This document shows, in pieces, positions 25,242 to 34,906 of a stretch of DNA of 55,566 nt (position 1 is the stretch's first letter; each line of letters begins with the position of its first letter). Below the pieces are notes generated by a model. It saw only the letters and a program-made list of their open reading frames with translations. It was not told the origin of the DNA and searched no databases. The DNA comes from Caldifarciminota bacterium. GTDB taxonomy: Bacteria; Hydrothermota; Hydrothermia; UBA1063; CAJXJZ01. Where the stretch lies: positions 1 through 55,566 of the forward strand of contig JALVYB010000027.1 in the NCBI GenBank assembly GCA_027038175.1. Direction: 5' to 3'. The translations under genes were made by a program, and so were the position numbers.

Positions 25242-26970
25242 TCTTTATCTCCTCCAGAAGTTTTTCAAGTTCATTTAACTGGGATTCCGGATAATACTTC
25301 ATTCTTGCAAGTTTTTCCCAGATATCAAGTTGTTTAAGTTCTTTGATATCCATGCCTCTCTTCAACAAAGACCCCGCTTTCTTGTACCACTCAAGTATGT
25401 TTTTGAGCATGTAATACTGCTTTTTCAAAGAAGCATAAGTATCGACCTCATGGAATGCATTCTGATGGAGAAAATCCTCCCTTATACTCCTTGCGATTTC
25501 AAGAAGTAACTGGTCGTCAGGTGAAAGAGACTCCGCACCAACCAACCTCACAATTTCTTCAAGTTCTGCCTCTTTTTCAAGTATTTTCATGGCCTCTGTT
25601 GTGAGGTCAAAGAAGTCCTTTGCTACATTATTGTTGAAATAGCCTTTTACTGTATCCCTGTAAAGGGAATAACTTGTTAACCAGTTAATTGCAGGGAAAT
25701 GCCTTCTGTATGCCAGTTTTGCTTCAAGGCTCCAGAAAACCTTTACAACTCTCAATGTAGCCTGAACAACCGGGTCCTGAAGGTCACCACCAGGTGGAGA
25801 TACGGCTCCAATAACAGTAAGAGCACCCTCTTTGTCCTCACTTCCAAGACATTTTACTCTACCTGCCCTTTCATAAAACTGTGCTACTCTGGCTGCAAGG
25901 TAAGCGGGATATCCTTCTTCACCTGGCATTTCTTCAAGTCTTCCGGATATCTCTCTCATTGCTTCCGCCCATCTTGAGGTTGAATCTGCCATAAGTGCCA
26001 CAGTGTACCCCATATCTCTGAAATATTCTGCTATAGTAATTCCTGTGTAAACAGATGCCTCGCGGGCTGCAACGGGCATGTTGGATGTATTTGCAATAAG
26101 AACAGTTCTGTTCATGAGAGGTTTACCACTACGTGGGTCTTTTAATTCCGGGAATTCAATCAAAACATCTGTCATCTCGTTACCACGCTCTCCACAACCT
26201 ATATATACAACTATATCGGCATCTGACCACTTTGCCAATTGATGTTGAATAACCGTTTTTCCAGAACCAAATGGCCCAGGAACGCACGCTGTTCCACCCT
26301 TAGCAACAGGGAAGAAGGTATCTATAACTCTCTGTCCCGTAACCATGGGAATAGTCGGCGGTAGCTTTTCTTTATAAGGTCTGGGCTTACGAACAGGCCA
26401 GACCTGCATCATCTGCGCATTAAATATCTCGCCATCTTTTTTCTTGATTCTTGCAATAGTATCGGTTACAGTAAACTCTCCCTCTTTTATTTCTTCTATA
26501 ACACCTTCCACATCTGGAGGTACCATTATTATATGTTTAACAAGTGGAGTTTCCTGGACATATCCCAGCGGGTCCCCACCTGTTACCTCGTCCCCCTGTT
26601 TTTTAGTTGGAACAAAATGCCATTTCTTCTCCCTGTTTAGCGCAGGTACGTGTACCCCCCTTTCTATAAAATCTCCTACCCTCTCTCTGATAGCGTCAAG
26701 CGGACGCTCAACACCATCAAAAATAGATTCTATAAGACCTGGCCCAAGTTCAACAGAGAGCGGTGCGCCTGATGGAAAAACAGGGTCACCAGGACCAAGT
26801 CCTCCAGTTTCTTCATAAACCTGTATAGATGCTCTGTCCCCCCTTAATTCAATTATTTCTCCCATAAGTCGTTCCTTTCCGACATACACTACCTCATACA
26901 TTTTAGCACCGGAAAGGCCTTCTGCTACTACAAGGGGACCTGCAATCTTAACTATCTTTCCTTCTTTCAT
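25216..26970 (-). CDS. atpA: V/A-type ATPase catalytic subunit A
   Basis: 584 residues, full length. The Walker A is GPFGSGKT (232-239) with [10 protein letters not shown] context, followed by the glutamate region [12 protein letters not shown] and the arginine-finger/Walker B side ([31 protein letters not shown]). The roughly 100-residue non-homologous insertion typical of A/V-type A subunits lies between about residues 110 and 205. AGGAGGG precedes the ATG. It hydrolyses or synthesises ATP with subunit B in the head. Confidence 0.96.
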   Translation of the reverse strand: MKEGKIVKIAGPLVVAEGLSGAKMYEVVYVGKERLMGEIIELRGDRASIQVYEETGGLGPGDPVFPSGAPLSVELGPGLIESIFDGVERPLDAIRERVGDFIERGVHVPALNREKKWHFVPTKKQGDEVTGGDPLGYVQETPLVKHIIMVPPDVEGVIEEIKEGEFTVTDTIARIKKKDGEIFNAQMMQVWPVRKPRPYKEKLPPTIPMVTGQRVIDTFFPVAKGGTACVPGPFGSGKTVIQHQLAKWSDADIVVYIGCGERGNEMTDVLIEFPELKDPRSGKPLMNRTVLIANTSNMPVAAREASVYTGITIAEYFRDMGYTVALMADSTSRWAEAMREISGRLEEMPGEEGYPAYLAARVAQFYERAGRVKCLGSEDKEGALTVIGAVSPPGGDLQDPVVQATLRVVKVFWSLEAKLAYRRHFPAINWLTSYSLYRDTVKGYFNNNVAKDFFDLTTEAMKILEKEAELEEIVRLVGAESLSPDDQLLLEIARSIREDFLHQNAFHEVDTYASLKKQYYMLKNILEWYKKAGSLLKRGMDIKELKQLDIWEKLARMKYYPESQLNELEKLLEEIKNVTQPAKS

Positions 26971-26979
26971 CTTTCCCTC

Positions 26980-27285
26980 CTAAAAGATATCTGCACCAAC
27001 TGCTTTTCTAATTAAGAGCCTTAATCTTTCAAGGGCATACCCCTCTGCCCCACGTCCCGGGATAGGTATGATTGTTGGAAAAAGTTTTTCGCGATTTTCC
27101 ATTATCAGTTTTATATTGTATTTAAAATAAACCTCTTCAAGAAAGACAAGTCTTGTTCCCTCTTTAATATGCTTGGTAAGGGCCTCTTCTGATTCAGCCT
27201 CGGTATACACAACCTCCACATGTGCCCCTGCTGCTCTAAATGGTTCAACTATTTCCGGGTTGCCTATAACAACTATGTCTTTCAC
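26980..27285 (-). CDS. atpF: V/A-type ATPase subunit F
   Basis: 101 residues with the small Rossmann-like fold of the F subunit (IVVIGNPEIVEPFRAAGA at the start, IIPIPGRG near the end). It binds subunit D in the central stalk and modulates activity. The GTG start overlaps the C-subunit stop (GTGA), with GGAGG 7 bases upstream. Confidence 0.88.
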   Translation of the reverse strand: MKDIVVIGNPEIVEPFRAAGAHVEVVYTEAESEEALTKHIKEGTRLVFLEEVYFKYNIKLIMENREKLFPTIIPIPGRGAEGYALERLRLLIRKAVGADIF

Positions 27286-28304
27286 AATACAACCTCCGGA
27301 ACTCTTTTTGTTATCACCTGTTGTTCTACGCCAGTAAGTTTGGCCGTAATAATTATTTTAAGGATTTTTAACTCATGCATTCTCGCAAGATAAAAAGCAA
27401 TCACCGGCTCATGTCCCATATCAACAAATTTAGTCGTGCGTATATAGTCTGAAATATAATTTTCATAGCCACGCTCCAGTATCAGCACATCCTGCTCTCT
27501 ATCATAACTTGAAAAGCCATCTTTCAAATAAGGGTAATATGGAGTCGTCTCAATCTCCTTTATAAGTTCCTGTAAGCCTGTTATTTTCTTGAAAAATTCC
27601 ACAGTAATAAATCCGCCATCCAGGAGATACTCGGATAAGTATTCTGTCTTCTCAAGGGTCTTGAGTCTCAAAAAAGTCAGGATGTTCGTAAGGTCTGCTT
27701 TTATTTTATAGTAATTTTTCAAAAACTCGCTTTTGAGTGTGTTCACGACACTGCCATAAAAATATCGATCAATGGCCGTATCAATTTTCCTGACCTCGTG
27801 TTTTTCATAATACGCTTCCACGGCTCTTTCTGCACCTTCCTCAAGATATGCAGGTAGAACATGGAGTTTATCTTCTTTTATAGCCTCAAACATCAAAGCA
27901 AAGGGAAAATTGCCTATTTCATACACCCTGGCATTCTCCTTACTGAGTTCCGCAATGAATAATTTAAGAGCAATTTTTAGATTTCTAAAATCGTATTCCA
28001 TAAGGAGTTCCTCTCCATACGCCGGTTCAAGGAGTTCAAGAACAAGGTTTAAAGTTTCCCTGCGAACAAGTGGTATGATCTTTGCAAAATCTTCTGGTCT
28101 CTCTATATTCTGCAAAAACCTTGAATAGTATGTGTCCTGGAGATTCCTGAATACTTCCCCGGCTGTCTTGAGTTCCTTTAGCCTCTGAATTCTAACTTTA
28201 TCTACCAGTGTATTTTCAAGTGCCCTTATTCTACCACAGGCATAAGTATAATAGGGCTCCTCCTTCCCATATGCGGGAAATCTGGAAAATGGCAGTTTAA
28301 TCAT
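27282..28304 (-). CDS. atpC: V/A-type ATPase subunit C
   Basis: 340 residues, all-helical, matching the V-type C/A-type C (d) subunit that links the central stalk to the c-ring. Family features are the N-terminal YAYACGRIRALENTL-like segment (here YTYACGRIRALENTLV), MGHEPVIAFYLARMHELK near the C-terminus, and periodic aromatic/Leu residues. It is coupled to E upstream (ATGA) and F downstream (GTGA). Confidence 0.9.
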   Translation of the reverse strand: MIKLPFSRFPAYGKEEPYYTYACGRIRALENTLVDKVRIQRLKELKTAGEVFRNLQDTYYSRFLQNIERPEDFAKIIPLVRRETLNLVLELLEPAYGEELLMEYDFRNLKIALKLFIAELSKENARVYEIGNFPFALMFEAIKEDKLHVLPAYLEEGAERAVEAYYEKHEVRKIDTAIDRYFYGSVVNTLKSEFLKNYYKIKADLTNILTFLRLKTLEKTEYLSEYLLDGGFITVEFFKKITGLQELIKEIETTPYYPYLKDGFSSYDREQDVLILERGYENYISDYIRTTKFVDMGHEPVIAFYLARMHELKILKIIITAKLTGVEQQVITKRVPEVVL

Positions 28305-28882
28305 TGCTCAAATAAAATTTTGACGATCTGTGGCAGGAGGTCCTCTCCAAGGGTTTCAAATAGGATGGGAAATGAGAAGTCCACAACCTTCTTGCCCTTT
28401 TTGAGTTTGAAACCTCCACCCATCTTTTCCCTTTCCTGAGAAAGTTTAAGATTCCAGCCATTCTCCTTATTCAATGCTTCAATAAACCCACTATCAATAC
28501 GCTTTTCCTCTATATCCAATATAACCTCTTCATCTCCATCCTGAACGGCGAGATTGAATAATCTCTTTGCGTGCTTCCTGTACTCCTCTGCACTCTCATT
28601 TTTCAAAATTACAACAGCACGTTTAAATACACTATCCACTATCTCACGCTTTTTGGCAGTGATTTTCTTTTCTTCGTTAATTCTCTCCTCTTCTTTTATG
28701 GCTTGAATCTTTGCTCTTTTCTTCTCCTGGGCTTCTCGCTTGGCAAAAGTGATTATCTTTACTCGTTCCTTCTCTGCGCTCTCGAGAATCTTTTTCTTCT
28801 CATCCTCTGCTTCTTTGAGAATCTCAGAGGCCTTCTTTTCAGCCTCTTCTTTTATCTTTTTAATGAGTTTTTCTATGGGCAA
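28301..28882 (-). CDS. atpE: V/A-type ATPase subunit E (peripheral stalk)
   Basis: 193 residues. The first 80 are a highly charged coiled coil (KIKEEAEKKASEILKEAEDE...), followed by a globular C-terminal domain with GGGFKLKKGKKVVDFSF. It pairs with a G/H subunit to form the stator stalk; no G/H gene is visible here. The start is a TTG at 28882, with GAGGGG 6-7 bases upstream. Confidence 0.9.
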   Translation of the reverse strand: MPIEKLIKKIKEEAEKKASEILKEAEDEKKKILESAEKERVKIITFAKREAQEKKRAKIQAIKEEERINEEKKITAKKREIVDSVFKRAVVILKNESAEEYRKHAKRLFNLAVQDGDEEVILDIEEKRIDSGFIEALNKENGWNLKLSQEREKMGGGFKLKKGKKVVDFSFPILFETLGEDLLPQIVKILFEQ

Positions 28883-28898
28883 TTTTTACCCCTCTTTT

Positions 28899-29399
<501 letters not shown>

Positions 29400-29403
29400 T
29401 TAA

Positions 29404-29431
29404 ATTATACGGTCACTGATTTAAAAGTCAA
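29404..29431 (-). promoter_or_regulatory. Promoter of the V/A-ATPase operon
   Basis: On the minus strand, TTGACT (29426-29431) and a perfect TATAAT (29404-29409) are separated by 16 bases. It lies between the MetS-like gene and subunit K, so the ATPase operon has its own start here. Confidence 0.7.
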
Positions 29432-29443
29432 AAAAATAACAAC

Positions 29444-29536
29444 CTATTCGGAGAGCAATTTACTAAAGGAATAAATAAGAAGACCCAAAATCACTCCCCA
29501 GAAACTCAACATAAAAATCCAGCCAAGAGTGGTCAT
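29444..29536 (-). CDS. MetS-like small subunit of the NSS transporter (30 aa)
   Basis: A 30-residue ORF (MTTLGWIFMLSFWGVILGLL, then IYSFSKLLSE): one membrane helix with a short polar C-terminal tail. The ATG overlaps the transporter's stop codon (ATGA), and AGGAGG lies 8 bases upstream, within the end of the transporter gene. Many bacterial NSS transporters, with Corynebacterium MetP-MetS as the described case, have such a one-helix partner encoded directly downstream. Length, topology, position and coupling all match. It is too short for most gene callers. Confidence 0.82.
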   Translation of the reverse strand: MTTLGWIFMLSFWGVILGLLIYSFSKLLSE

Positions 29537-31086
29537 TGAATAGCCTCCTCAATTTTCCCGTTTCTATGTTTTCTGTTCCACGCTATTTTTACCAGAACTA
29601 TACCCGCCAGAAGGAATATGAGCATAATAACCCTTGCAAGTATTATATATGGTCTGTCCTGTGGCGAAACTCCCTCCATAAGCAACTTTGCTTTTCCATC
29701 TGTTAGAGACCAGTAAAGGAAAATGAATAAGAGGAAAATTGGCGTGACGTACCTGATAATATAGTAAAAAATTCCTGGTACACGTATTTTGGCACCTTTA
29801 TGAAGTTCTTCCCATGCCCTTCGAGTGCCAAAGGCATAATTGAAAATGAAAATCTCCAGAGTGGCAAAAAATGCAAGGCCAAATGTTCCCATCCACCAAT
29901 CTATTTCATCCAGAAAACCATGAGAGAGGAAGAAAATCACAGGCTGAGAGAAAACGAATAAAATTATTCCGACTATAATGGCAGCCTTACTTCTTTCAAT
30001 GCCAAGTTCATCTTCCAGAAATGCAACAGGCGGCTGTGCAAGAGCAACAGAAGAAGTTATACCAGCAAAAAACAAAAGTAAAAACCATAAAGCGGAAAAA
30101 ATACTCCCAAACGGTATTTTTGCGAATACAAGTGGAAGCGTCTTAAATCCAAGATCAAAAGTACCTGCTATTTTGGAAATTTCCGGTCCAAAAAAGGCAA
30201 ATGCTGCAGGGATTGCTATGGTACCGCCAAGAATTACTTCTGCAAATTCGTTGGTCGATGCAGTGGTAAGCCCTGCAAGCGCAATATCTTCATTCTCCCT
30301 TACATAACTTGCATAACACTGAATAGCACCTATCCCAAGACTGAGTGTAAAGAATATCTGTCCTGCTGCAGCAAGCCATGTTGAGCCCTCCTTTAGCGCA
30401 TCAAAACGGGGATTCCACATAAACCCAAGCCCGTTGTTAATATTCCATGTCGGATGGTTTACCGGATCAGGTGTTCCAATAGTTAACACCCTTATAACAA
30501 GTAATATAGCAAAAATAAACAATGCAGGCATTGCTATCTTGGCAAGTTTCTCGATCCCACCGGATACCCCTCTCATTATAACAATAATTGTTAGAGCAAA
30601 ACCAATCAGATAAAAAATATAGGCAGGCGTGAGAGATGAAAAGTAAGAGTTGTGTGCCACGCCAATATAACCATTAAAAAAGTCTTTCGCCTGAGAAAAG
30701 ACTGTAAAATTCATTTTTCCTACAAGGGAATAGAACGCATAGCCCAAGGACCATGTCATCACATACACATAGTATACGCCAATCATCAAAGGAAGCAATA
30801 CCCCAATAGAACCGATATACTTGGCAATAGGATGCTTCCACATTTCATCAAACATACCCGGGGTGGTTCCGTGGCCTCTGGCTCCCCCAAATCGCCCAAT
30901 AGTCCATTCAACCCACATCAAAGGAATACCCAAAAGCAAGAAAGCAAGAAAATATGGAATCATGAAGGCACCGCCACCATGCTTGGCTGCCTGTACAGGG
31001 AATCTCAGAAAATTACCCAGTCCTACTGCGTTACCCGCAACGGCGAGTACAAGTCCTATCCTTGAACCCCAGTGTTCTCTTTTCAT
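29533..31086 (-). CDS. Na+-dependent NSS/SNF-family transporter
   Basis: 517 residues with about 12 membrane helices. The N-terminal W-G-SRIG motif (HWGSRIGLVLAVAGNAVGLG) and NFLRFPVQAAKHGGGAF contain the Na+/substrate contacts of the LeuT fold. GTIAIPAAFAFFG marks the later half. NSS proteins import amino acids or similar solutes with Na+; the substrate is not predictable. GGAGG lies 7 bases before the ATG. The Na+-type ATPase genes follow directly, which fits a Na+ cycle. Confidence 0.92.
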   Translation of the reverse strand: MKREHWGSRIGLVLAVAGNAVGLGNFLRFPVQAAKHGGGAFMIPYFLAFLLLGIPLMWVEWTIGRFGGARGHGTTPGMFDEMWKHPIAKYIGSIGVLLPLMIGVYYVYVMTWSLGYAFYSLVGKMNFTVFSQAKDFFNGYIGVAHNSYFSSLTPAYIFYLIGFALTIIVIMRGVSGGIEKLAKIAMPALFIFAILLVIRVLTIGTPDPVNHPTWNINNGLGFMWNPRFDALKEGSTWLAAAGQIFFTLSLGIGAIQCYASYVRENEDIALAGLTTASTNEFAEVILGGTIAIPAAFAFFGPEISKIAGTFDLGFKTLPLVFAKIPFGSIFSALWFLLLFFAGITSSVALAQPPVAFLEDELGIERSKAAIIVGIILFVFSQPVIFFLSHGFLDEIDWWMGTFGLAFFATLEIFIFNYAFGTRRAWEELHKGAKIRVPGIFYYIIRYVTPIFLLFIFLYWSLTDGKAKLLMEGVSPQDRPYIILARVIMLIFLLAGIVLVKIAWNRKHRNGKIEEAIQ

Positions 31087-31164
31087 ACACTTCCTCCTTT
31101 TGGGAATAGTGAGATTTTATGTTTAAGAAGATGGGTATAGTTATTGTTCATGAAAATAAAAAAG

Positions 31165-31238
31165 GGTGAGAGAGGGGACTCGAACCCCCAACCACTGGAG
31201 CCACAGTCCAGCGCTCTGCCAGTTGAGCTACTCTCACC
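31165..31238 (-). tRNA. tRNA-His (GTG)
   Basis: A 74-nt cloverleaf with anticodon loop CTGTGGC (GTG). The extra 5' G (G-1) is encoded and faces discriminator C73, the identity pair of tRNA-His. The acceptor is GTGAGAG/CTCTCAC. CCA is not encoded, and T6-A-T4 follows almost at once. Confidence 0.96.
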
Positions 31239-31241
31239 ACA

Positions 31242-31318
31242 TGGCGCGCCCGGAGGGACTCGAACCCCCAACCAGTGGATTAGAAATCCACTGCTCTATC
31301 CTGTTGAGCTACGGGCGC
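31242..31318 (-). tRNA. tRNA-Arg (TCT), CCA encoded
   Basis: 77 nt including an encoded 3' CCA (31242-31244). Acceptor GCGCCCG/CGGGCGC, anticodon stem GTGGA/TCCAC with loop TTTCTAA (anticodon TCT), T-loop TTCGAGT. Only three bases separate it from tRNA-His. Confidence 0.96.
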
Positions 31319-31323
31319 TCTTA

Positions 31324-31398
31324 TCGGGGCGAGTGGACTCGAACCACCGACCTCCTGCTCCCAAGGCAGGCGCGCTATCCAACCTGCGCTACGCCCCG
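31324..31398 (-). tRNA. tRNA-Pro (TGG)
   Basis: A 75-nt cloverleaf: acceptor CGGGGCG/CGCCCCG, D-stem GCGC/GCGC, anticodon stem CCTGC/GCAGG with loop CTTGGGA (anticodon TGG), T-loop TTCGAGT. No encoded CCA. It is the first gene of the tRNA unit. Confidence 0.96.
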
Positions 31399-31409
31399 AA
31401 AGTGCTAAA

Positions 31410-31438
31410 ATTATAATACACACTAAAAGTTTTTTCAA
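31410..31438 (-). promoter_or_regulatory. Promoter of the tRNA-Pro/Arg/His unit
   Basis: On the minus strand, TTGAAA (31433-31438) and a perfect TATAAT (31410-31415) are spaced by 17 bases, ending 11 bases before the tRNA-Pro 5' end. Transcripts may read on into the NSS transporter. Confidence 0.7.
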
Positions 31439-31470
31439 ATCATAGTCAGACAGCGGTGTGGAATAAAGTC

Positions 31471-31818
31471 TTATCTTGCAGTTTTACGCCCTTTTTTCAG
31501 CAAAATACACCCACAGTGCGGACACTTACCATTTAAAATCACATAATACAGCTCGGAATCGTGTCCTAAAAAATTCATAAGTTTGCCGTTACAACGAGGA
31601 CATCTGAGTTTTTCGTGAAAATATACTCTACCAAGAATTACAAGAATAATAAGCAGAGATAATAGAACAAAAGCAACAATGGTAGCCGCTTTACCTGAAA
31701 TGACGTTCAGTTTCAAAACCACTACCAACAGCACAAATATCCCTATGGTAAATGCTACATAAACTAAGAATTTTGACCAGATATGACTAAAGGCTTTTAC
31801 ACAATCGTCCTTCCTCAT
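31471..31818 (-). CDS. Membrane protein with C-terminal zinc ribbon
   Basis: 115 residues from the ATG at 31818; a longer frame to 31917 exists. Two membrane helices (about residues 18-64) are followed by CPRCNGKL and CPHCGCILL, a CxxC...CxxC zinc-ribbon pair at the C-terminus. The shorter start is preferred because a TATAAT lies 6 bases before it and the extra residues would add an unrelated hydrophobic stretch. No family is recognised. It is divergent from the exopolysaccharide cluster and may not belong to it. Confidence 0.6.
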   Translation of the reverse strand: MRKDDCVKAFSHIWSKFLVYVAFTIGIFVLLVVVLKLNVISGKAATIVAFVLLSLLIILVILGRVYFHEKLRCPRCNGKLMNFLGHDSELYYVILNGKCPHCGCILLKKGRKTAR

Positions 31819-31824
31819 ACTCTT

Positions 31825-31830
31825 ATTATA
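31825..31830 (-). promoter_or_regulatory. -10 box of the zinc-ribbon membrane protein gene
   Basis: A perfect TATAAT on the minus strand, 6 bases before the ATG at 31818. No clear -35 is seen. The arrangement fits a leaderless transcript. Confidence 0.4.
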
Positions 31831-31934
31831 AATTATAATTAGTATAAACAATTTCAGAAGAAAAACCAAAAAACACCTCGCAGGCAAATTACAATGAGAA
31901 GGGACTTTATTTTTCATATATTGAACTTTAAAAT

Positions 31935-34313
31935 ATGCAGGCTATGGAAGAAAAGGAACTCAATCTTGAAGAGATATTCGCTACCCTCAGGAACCGAAAG
32001 AAAACCATATTAGTTACTGTTCTTATCTTCGTCTTAGTTACATTTTTTTATAACCATCACAAGACTCCCTTATACAAAGCCACATCAAGAGTAAGACTTC
32101 CAGGGAGCAACTCAATAAGTATTACGACCTTGCAGGGAATTACAACTCCATGGAACGACGTCCCAACTCAACTCGCCATACTCAGATCCATAAATATAAG
32201 AAAAAGGGTTATCGAGAAGTTGCAACTCGCCATAAGATTCATGGATTCCACTGTTCCTCTTCGTATTGATTCTTTAAAAATCTCACCTGAACTTAAAGCC
32301 GGATATTATACTCTATTAGTGGAAAAAGACAGTACATTTGAAATGATATTTGACAGCACACATACTACCATTATCACAGGAACAGTTGGTAAATGGAGCG
32401 AAAACCATCTAATTGGGCTTTTATTATTCTTCGACAAATATACACCATTACCTTACAAGACAAAAATCAAAGTGCGTGATATAGGTTCATTACTTAGAGG
32501 AATAGGTGGTAAAATTAAAATACAGCAGGAAGGCAACTCTTTTATAGCAAAAATTGAGGCAAAGGACTACTCACCTGAATTTGCTAAAAAACTGGCTGAT
32601 GCTTATGCAGAATCTTATGTGGATTATACGCTTGAGGACGCAAGATATTCCGCAAAGGTGCTCAAAGATTTTCTTGAGGCCCAGGTTGTGAGAATTGAGG
32701 CACAGTTAAAAGCAAAAGAAGATTCTCTTTCTACTATAGAGAAGAAGTTTGACTACTTTTCCACACTCATGGTAAAAGATGGCGAAGAAACCAATAAAGA
32801 ACTTCTCTCTAAATACCTTGAACTTATTTCTGAAAAGTACGACGCTGAAATGAAACTGGAAGAAGCAAGGTCTATGCTTACAACAATTTCCGCCAAACTG
32901 CATTTCCCAGCAGATTCCATTCTAGCTAACAATGACTTACAATCTTTAAAACTTCAACTTTTGAGACTTGAGAAAGAACGCGCTGCTCTCTTGATGATTT
33001 ATTCAGAATCTCACCCAGAAATAAAGAAACTCACCGAAAAAATCCATGAAATTCAGAAAAAATTCCATAAAAAAATCGCTCAAAACGGGAAAAATATGCC
33101 AGAGTCCATTACTCCCAACATACTATCACTTATTGAAAATAGCACAGTCAATCAAATTATTTATGATGCGAGAGTGAAAGCAATTGACGAAGTCATTAAA
33201 GAGTATGAAAACAAACTTTCAAAGGTACCTGAAATATCCATCCAGTATTTTAATCTTAAAAGAAAGATAGAGGCACTAAAACAGATTTATGAAAATTTAT
33301 TGCTCAGACTGGAAGAGACAAAAATAGAACATGCTTCACAAATTCCGGATGCCCGTATCCTCGACTATGCTCTTATACCAAAGTCCCCCGTATCCCCCAA
33401 CAAAGTTCTTAACTTCTATTTTGCTATAATCCTGGGGATCTTCGTAGGTATAATTATTGCTATCATAGAAGAACATTTGGACAGGAGCATAAAAGATCCA
33501 GAAGTAGCGGAAAACATAATTGAGGCACCAATTGTAGCGGTCATTCCTCACATAGACTCACCTGAGCCTATAATTCCTCCCATAGGTAGCTGTGAAAACG
33601 AAAAACTTATAGAATCGCTTAATAGAGCAAAAATAAATATAGAATTTTTCAAAAAAACAAGCCCTCGTCTAAGGATTATGGGTATTACCAGTACCACAAG
33701 TGGAGAGGGTAAAACCGTACTCTCTTTAAACCTGTCTCAGATTCTGGCATTGTCCGGCTACAGAGTGCTTCTTGTAAATGCAGACCTCGTTAAACCCACC
33801 CTCAATAAGCTAATAGGGGTTTCCAGAAAAGAGAGAGGGTTTGCGGAGTTTTTACACGGTGATGATGCTACTCCCAATATTCTCAAGACGCAAATTGATA
33901 ACCTCTATTTTCTCCCGTCAGGGGAAACTAAAGGTTATGTTTCGTCCTATTTGTTTAAGGAAAATATGGCTGAGAAATTTAAATCAATAACCAGCGATTT
34001 CGAATTTGTAATATTTGACACAGCCCCGGTGGGAGTTGTATCTGATACTCTTCTGTTTGCCAACTATCTATTTGATGGGGTACTTCTCACGTTGAAATAC
34101 AATTCTACTGACGCAGATTTCCTGAATGCAGTGGTTAAAGAACTCGTCCGTAACAACGTGAGAATAATTGGAGGCATATTCAATGATTTTAGAACGAAGG
34201 GGGGCTATGGCTACAAATATTATTATTACGGTTACTACTACAAAGAAAAAAGCGGTTCGGTATTTGAATACGTAAAAAGATTGTTCCAAAAAAGGAGAAG
34301 AAGACATGTTTAG
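31935..34313 (+). CDS. Polysaccharide co-polymerase / tyrosine autokinase (Wzc-like)
   Basis: 792 residues in the standard order. An N-terminal Wzz domain begins with ELNLEEIFATLRNRKKT and a membrane helix (about 33-50). A long coiled-coil and GNVR region follows (about 220-480), then a second membrane helix (about 495-515) and a cytoplasmic BY-kinase. Its Walker A is TSTTSGEGKTVLSLN (about 583-597), Walker A' VLLVNADLVKPTL, Walker B FVIFDTAPVGVVSD. The C-terminal tail GYKYYYYGYYYKE is the autophosphorylated Tyr cluster. It controls polymer length and export. A second ATG at 31944 may be the true start; no Shine-Dalgarno is seen. Confidence 0.92.
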   Translation: MQAMEEKELNLEEIFATLRNRKKTILVTVLIFVLVTFFYNHHKTPLYKATSRVRLPGSNSISITTLQGITTPWNDVPTQLAILRSINIRKRVIEKLQLAIRFMDSTVPLRIDSLKISPELKAGYYTLLVEKDSTFEMIFDSTHTTIITGTVGKWSENHLIGLLLFFDKYTPLPYKTKIKVRDIGSLLRGIGGKIKIQQEGNSFIAKIEAKDYSPEFAKKLADAYAESYVDYTLEDARYSAKVLKDFLEAQVVRIEAQLKAKEDSLSTIEKKFDYFSTLMVKDGEETNKELLSKYLELISEKYDAEMKLEEARSMLTTISAKLHFPADSILANNDLQSLKLQLLRLEKERAALLMIYSESHPEIKKLTEKIHEIQKKFHKKIAQNGKNMPESITPNILSLIENSTVNQIIYDARVKAIDEVIKEYENKLSKVPEISIQYFNLKRKIEALKQIYENLLLRLEETKIEHASQIPDARILDYALIPKSPVSPNKVLNFYFAIILGIFVGIIIAIIEEHLDRSIKDPEVAENIIEAPIVAVIPHIDSPEPIIPPIGSCENEKLIESLNRAKINIEFFKKTSPRLRIMGITSTTSGEGKTVLSLNLSQILALSGYRVLLVNADLVKPTLNKLIGVSRKERGFAEFLHGDDATPNILKTQIDNLYFLPSGETKGYVSSYLFKENMAEKFKSITSDFEFVIFDTAPVGVVSDTLLFANYLFDGVLLTLKYNSTDADFLNAVVKELVRNNVRIIGGIFNDFRTKGGYGYKYYYYGYYYKEKSGSVFEYVKRLFQKRRRRHV

Positions 34314-34902
34314 CCTTTTATTTTTAATTATTATGTCTTTTTCAAGAGGCGATATGTATATTGTTAGATATCCTGTACCAGACTCTATAAGGGGAAGTGT
34401 ATATATGCCTCTGGATACGATTTTTGTTGAGGATTCCTCTACTCTGTTATCGGTGAATATGGGCTATATAAAACAAAATTCCCCATTTAAGTCCGACTCT
34501 GTGGTGGTAAATTACTTAAAAAAACTGTATTCTGATATTTTAAAAAATCCAGAACAGGTTATTGTTCAGCATTTTATACGAATTTCAATAATTGGAGAGG
34601 TTAAAGAACCGATTTTAACCTATGTTGATGTAAAATCACCAATAAGCAGCATTATCCCATTAGCGGGAGGCCCAACTGAAAGAGCCAATCTCAAGAAACT
34701 TAAAATTTATTCAAAAGGAAAATATACTAAACTTAATTATTATGATGCTACAAAAAATGCCATCACTTTTGAGGATGTTGGATTATCTTCAGGCGATGTA
34801 ATAGAGGTTCCCAGAAAACTATATATTAATTTTTCAAACATTTCTGCAGCCATCAGTGCAATAGTTTTGTTATGGAGTTTTTACCAGACCAATTTTAAGT
34901 AA
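34306..34902 (+). CDS. Reduced Wza-like SLBB-domain protein
   Basis: 198 residues overlapping the kinase gene by 8 bases. An N-terminal signal-like segment is followed by a region with no clear family. Then comes an SLBB-like unit (RISIIGEVKEPILTYVD...ISSIIPLAGGPTERANLKK) ending with SSGDVIEVPRK, and a C-terminal hydrophobic helix. The SLBB parts are those of Wza/GumB export proteins, but the conserved polysaccharide-export (PES) domain and its usual lipobox are not visible. It might be a shortened export protein or a periplasmic adaptor. Confidence 0.65.
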   Translation: MFSLLFLIIMSFSRGDMYIVRYPVPDSIRGSVYMPLDTIFVEDSSTLLSVNMGYIKQNSPFKSDSVVVNYLKKLYSDILKNPEQVIVQHFIRISIIGEVKEPILTYVDVKSPISSIIPLAGGPTERANLKKLKIYSKGKYTKLNYYDATKNAITFEDVGLSSGDVIEVPRKLYINFSNISAAISAIVLLWSFYQTNFK

Positions 34903-34906
34903 GACT

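Noticed and set aside
31165-31398. Repeated GGGACTCGAACCCCCAACCA segments as direct repeats
   Set aside because: They are the T-arms and variable regions of neighbouring tRNA genes.
31144-31416. Two plus-strand ORFs across the tRNA genes
   Set aside because: They are translations of the antisense of tRNAs (typical spurious GDSNPQP/GLEPPTSG-type hits).
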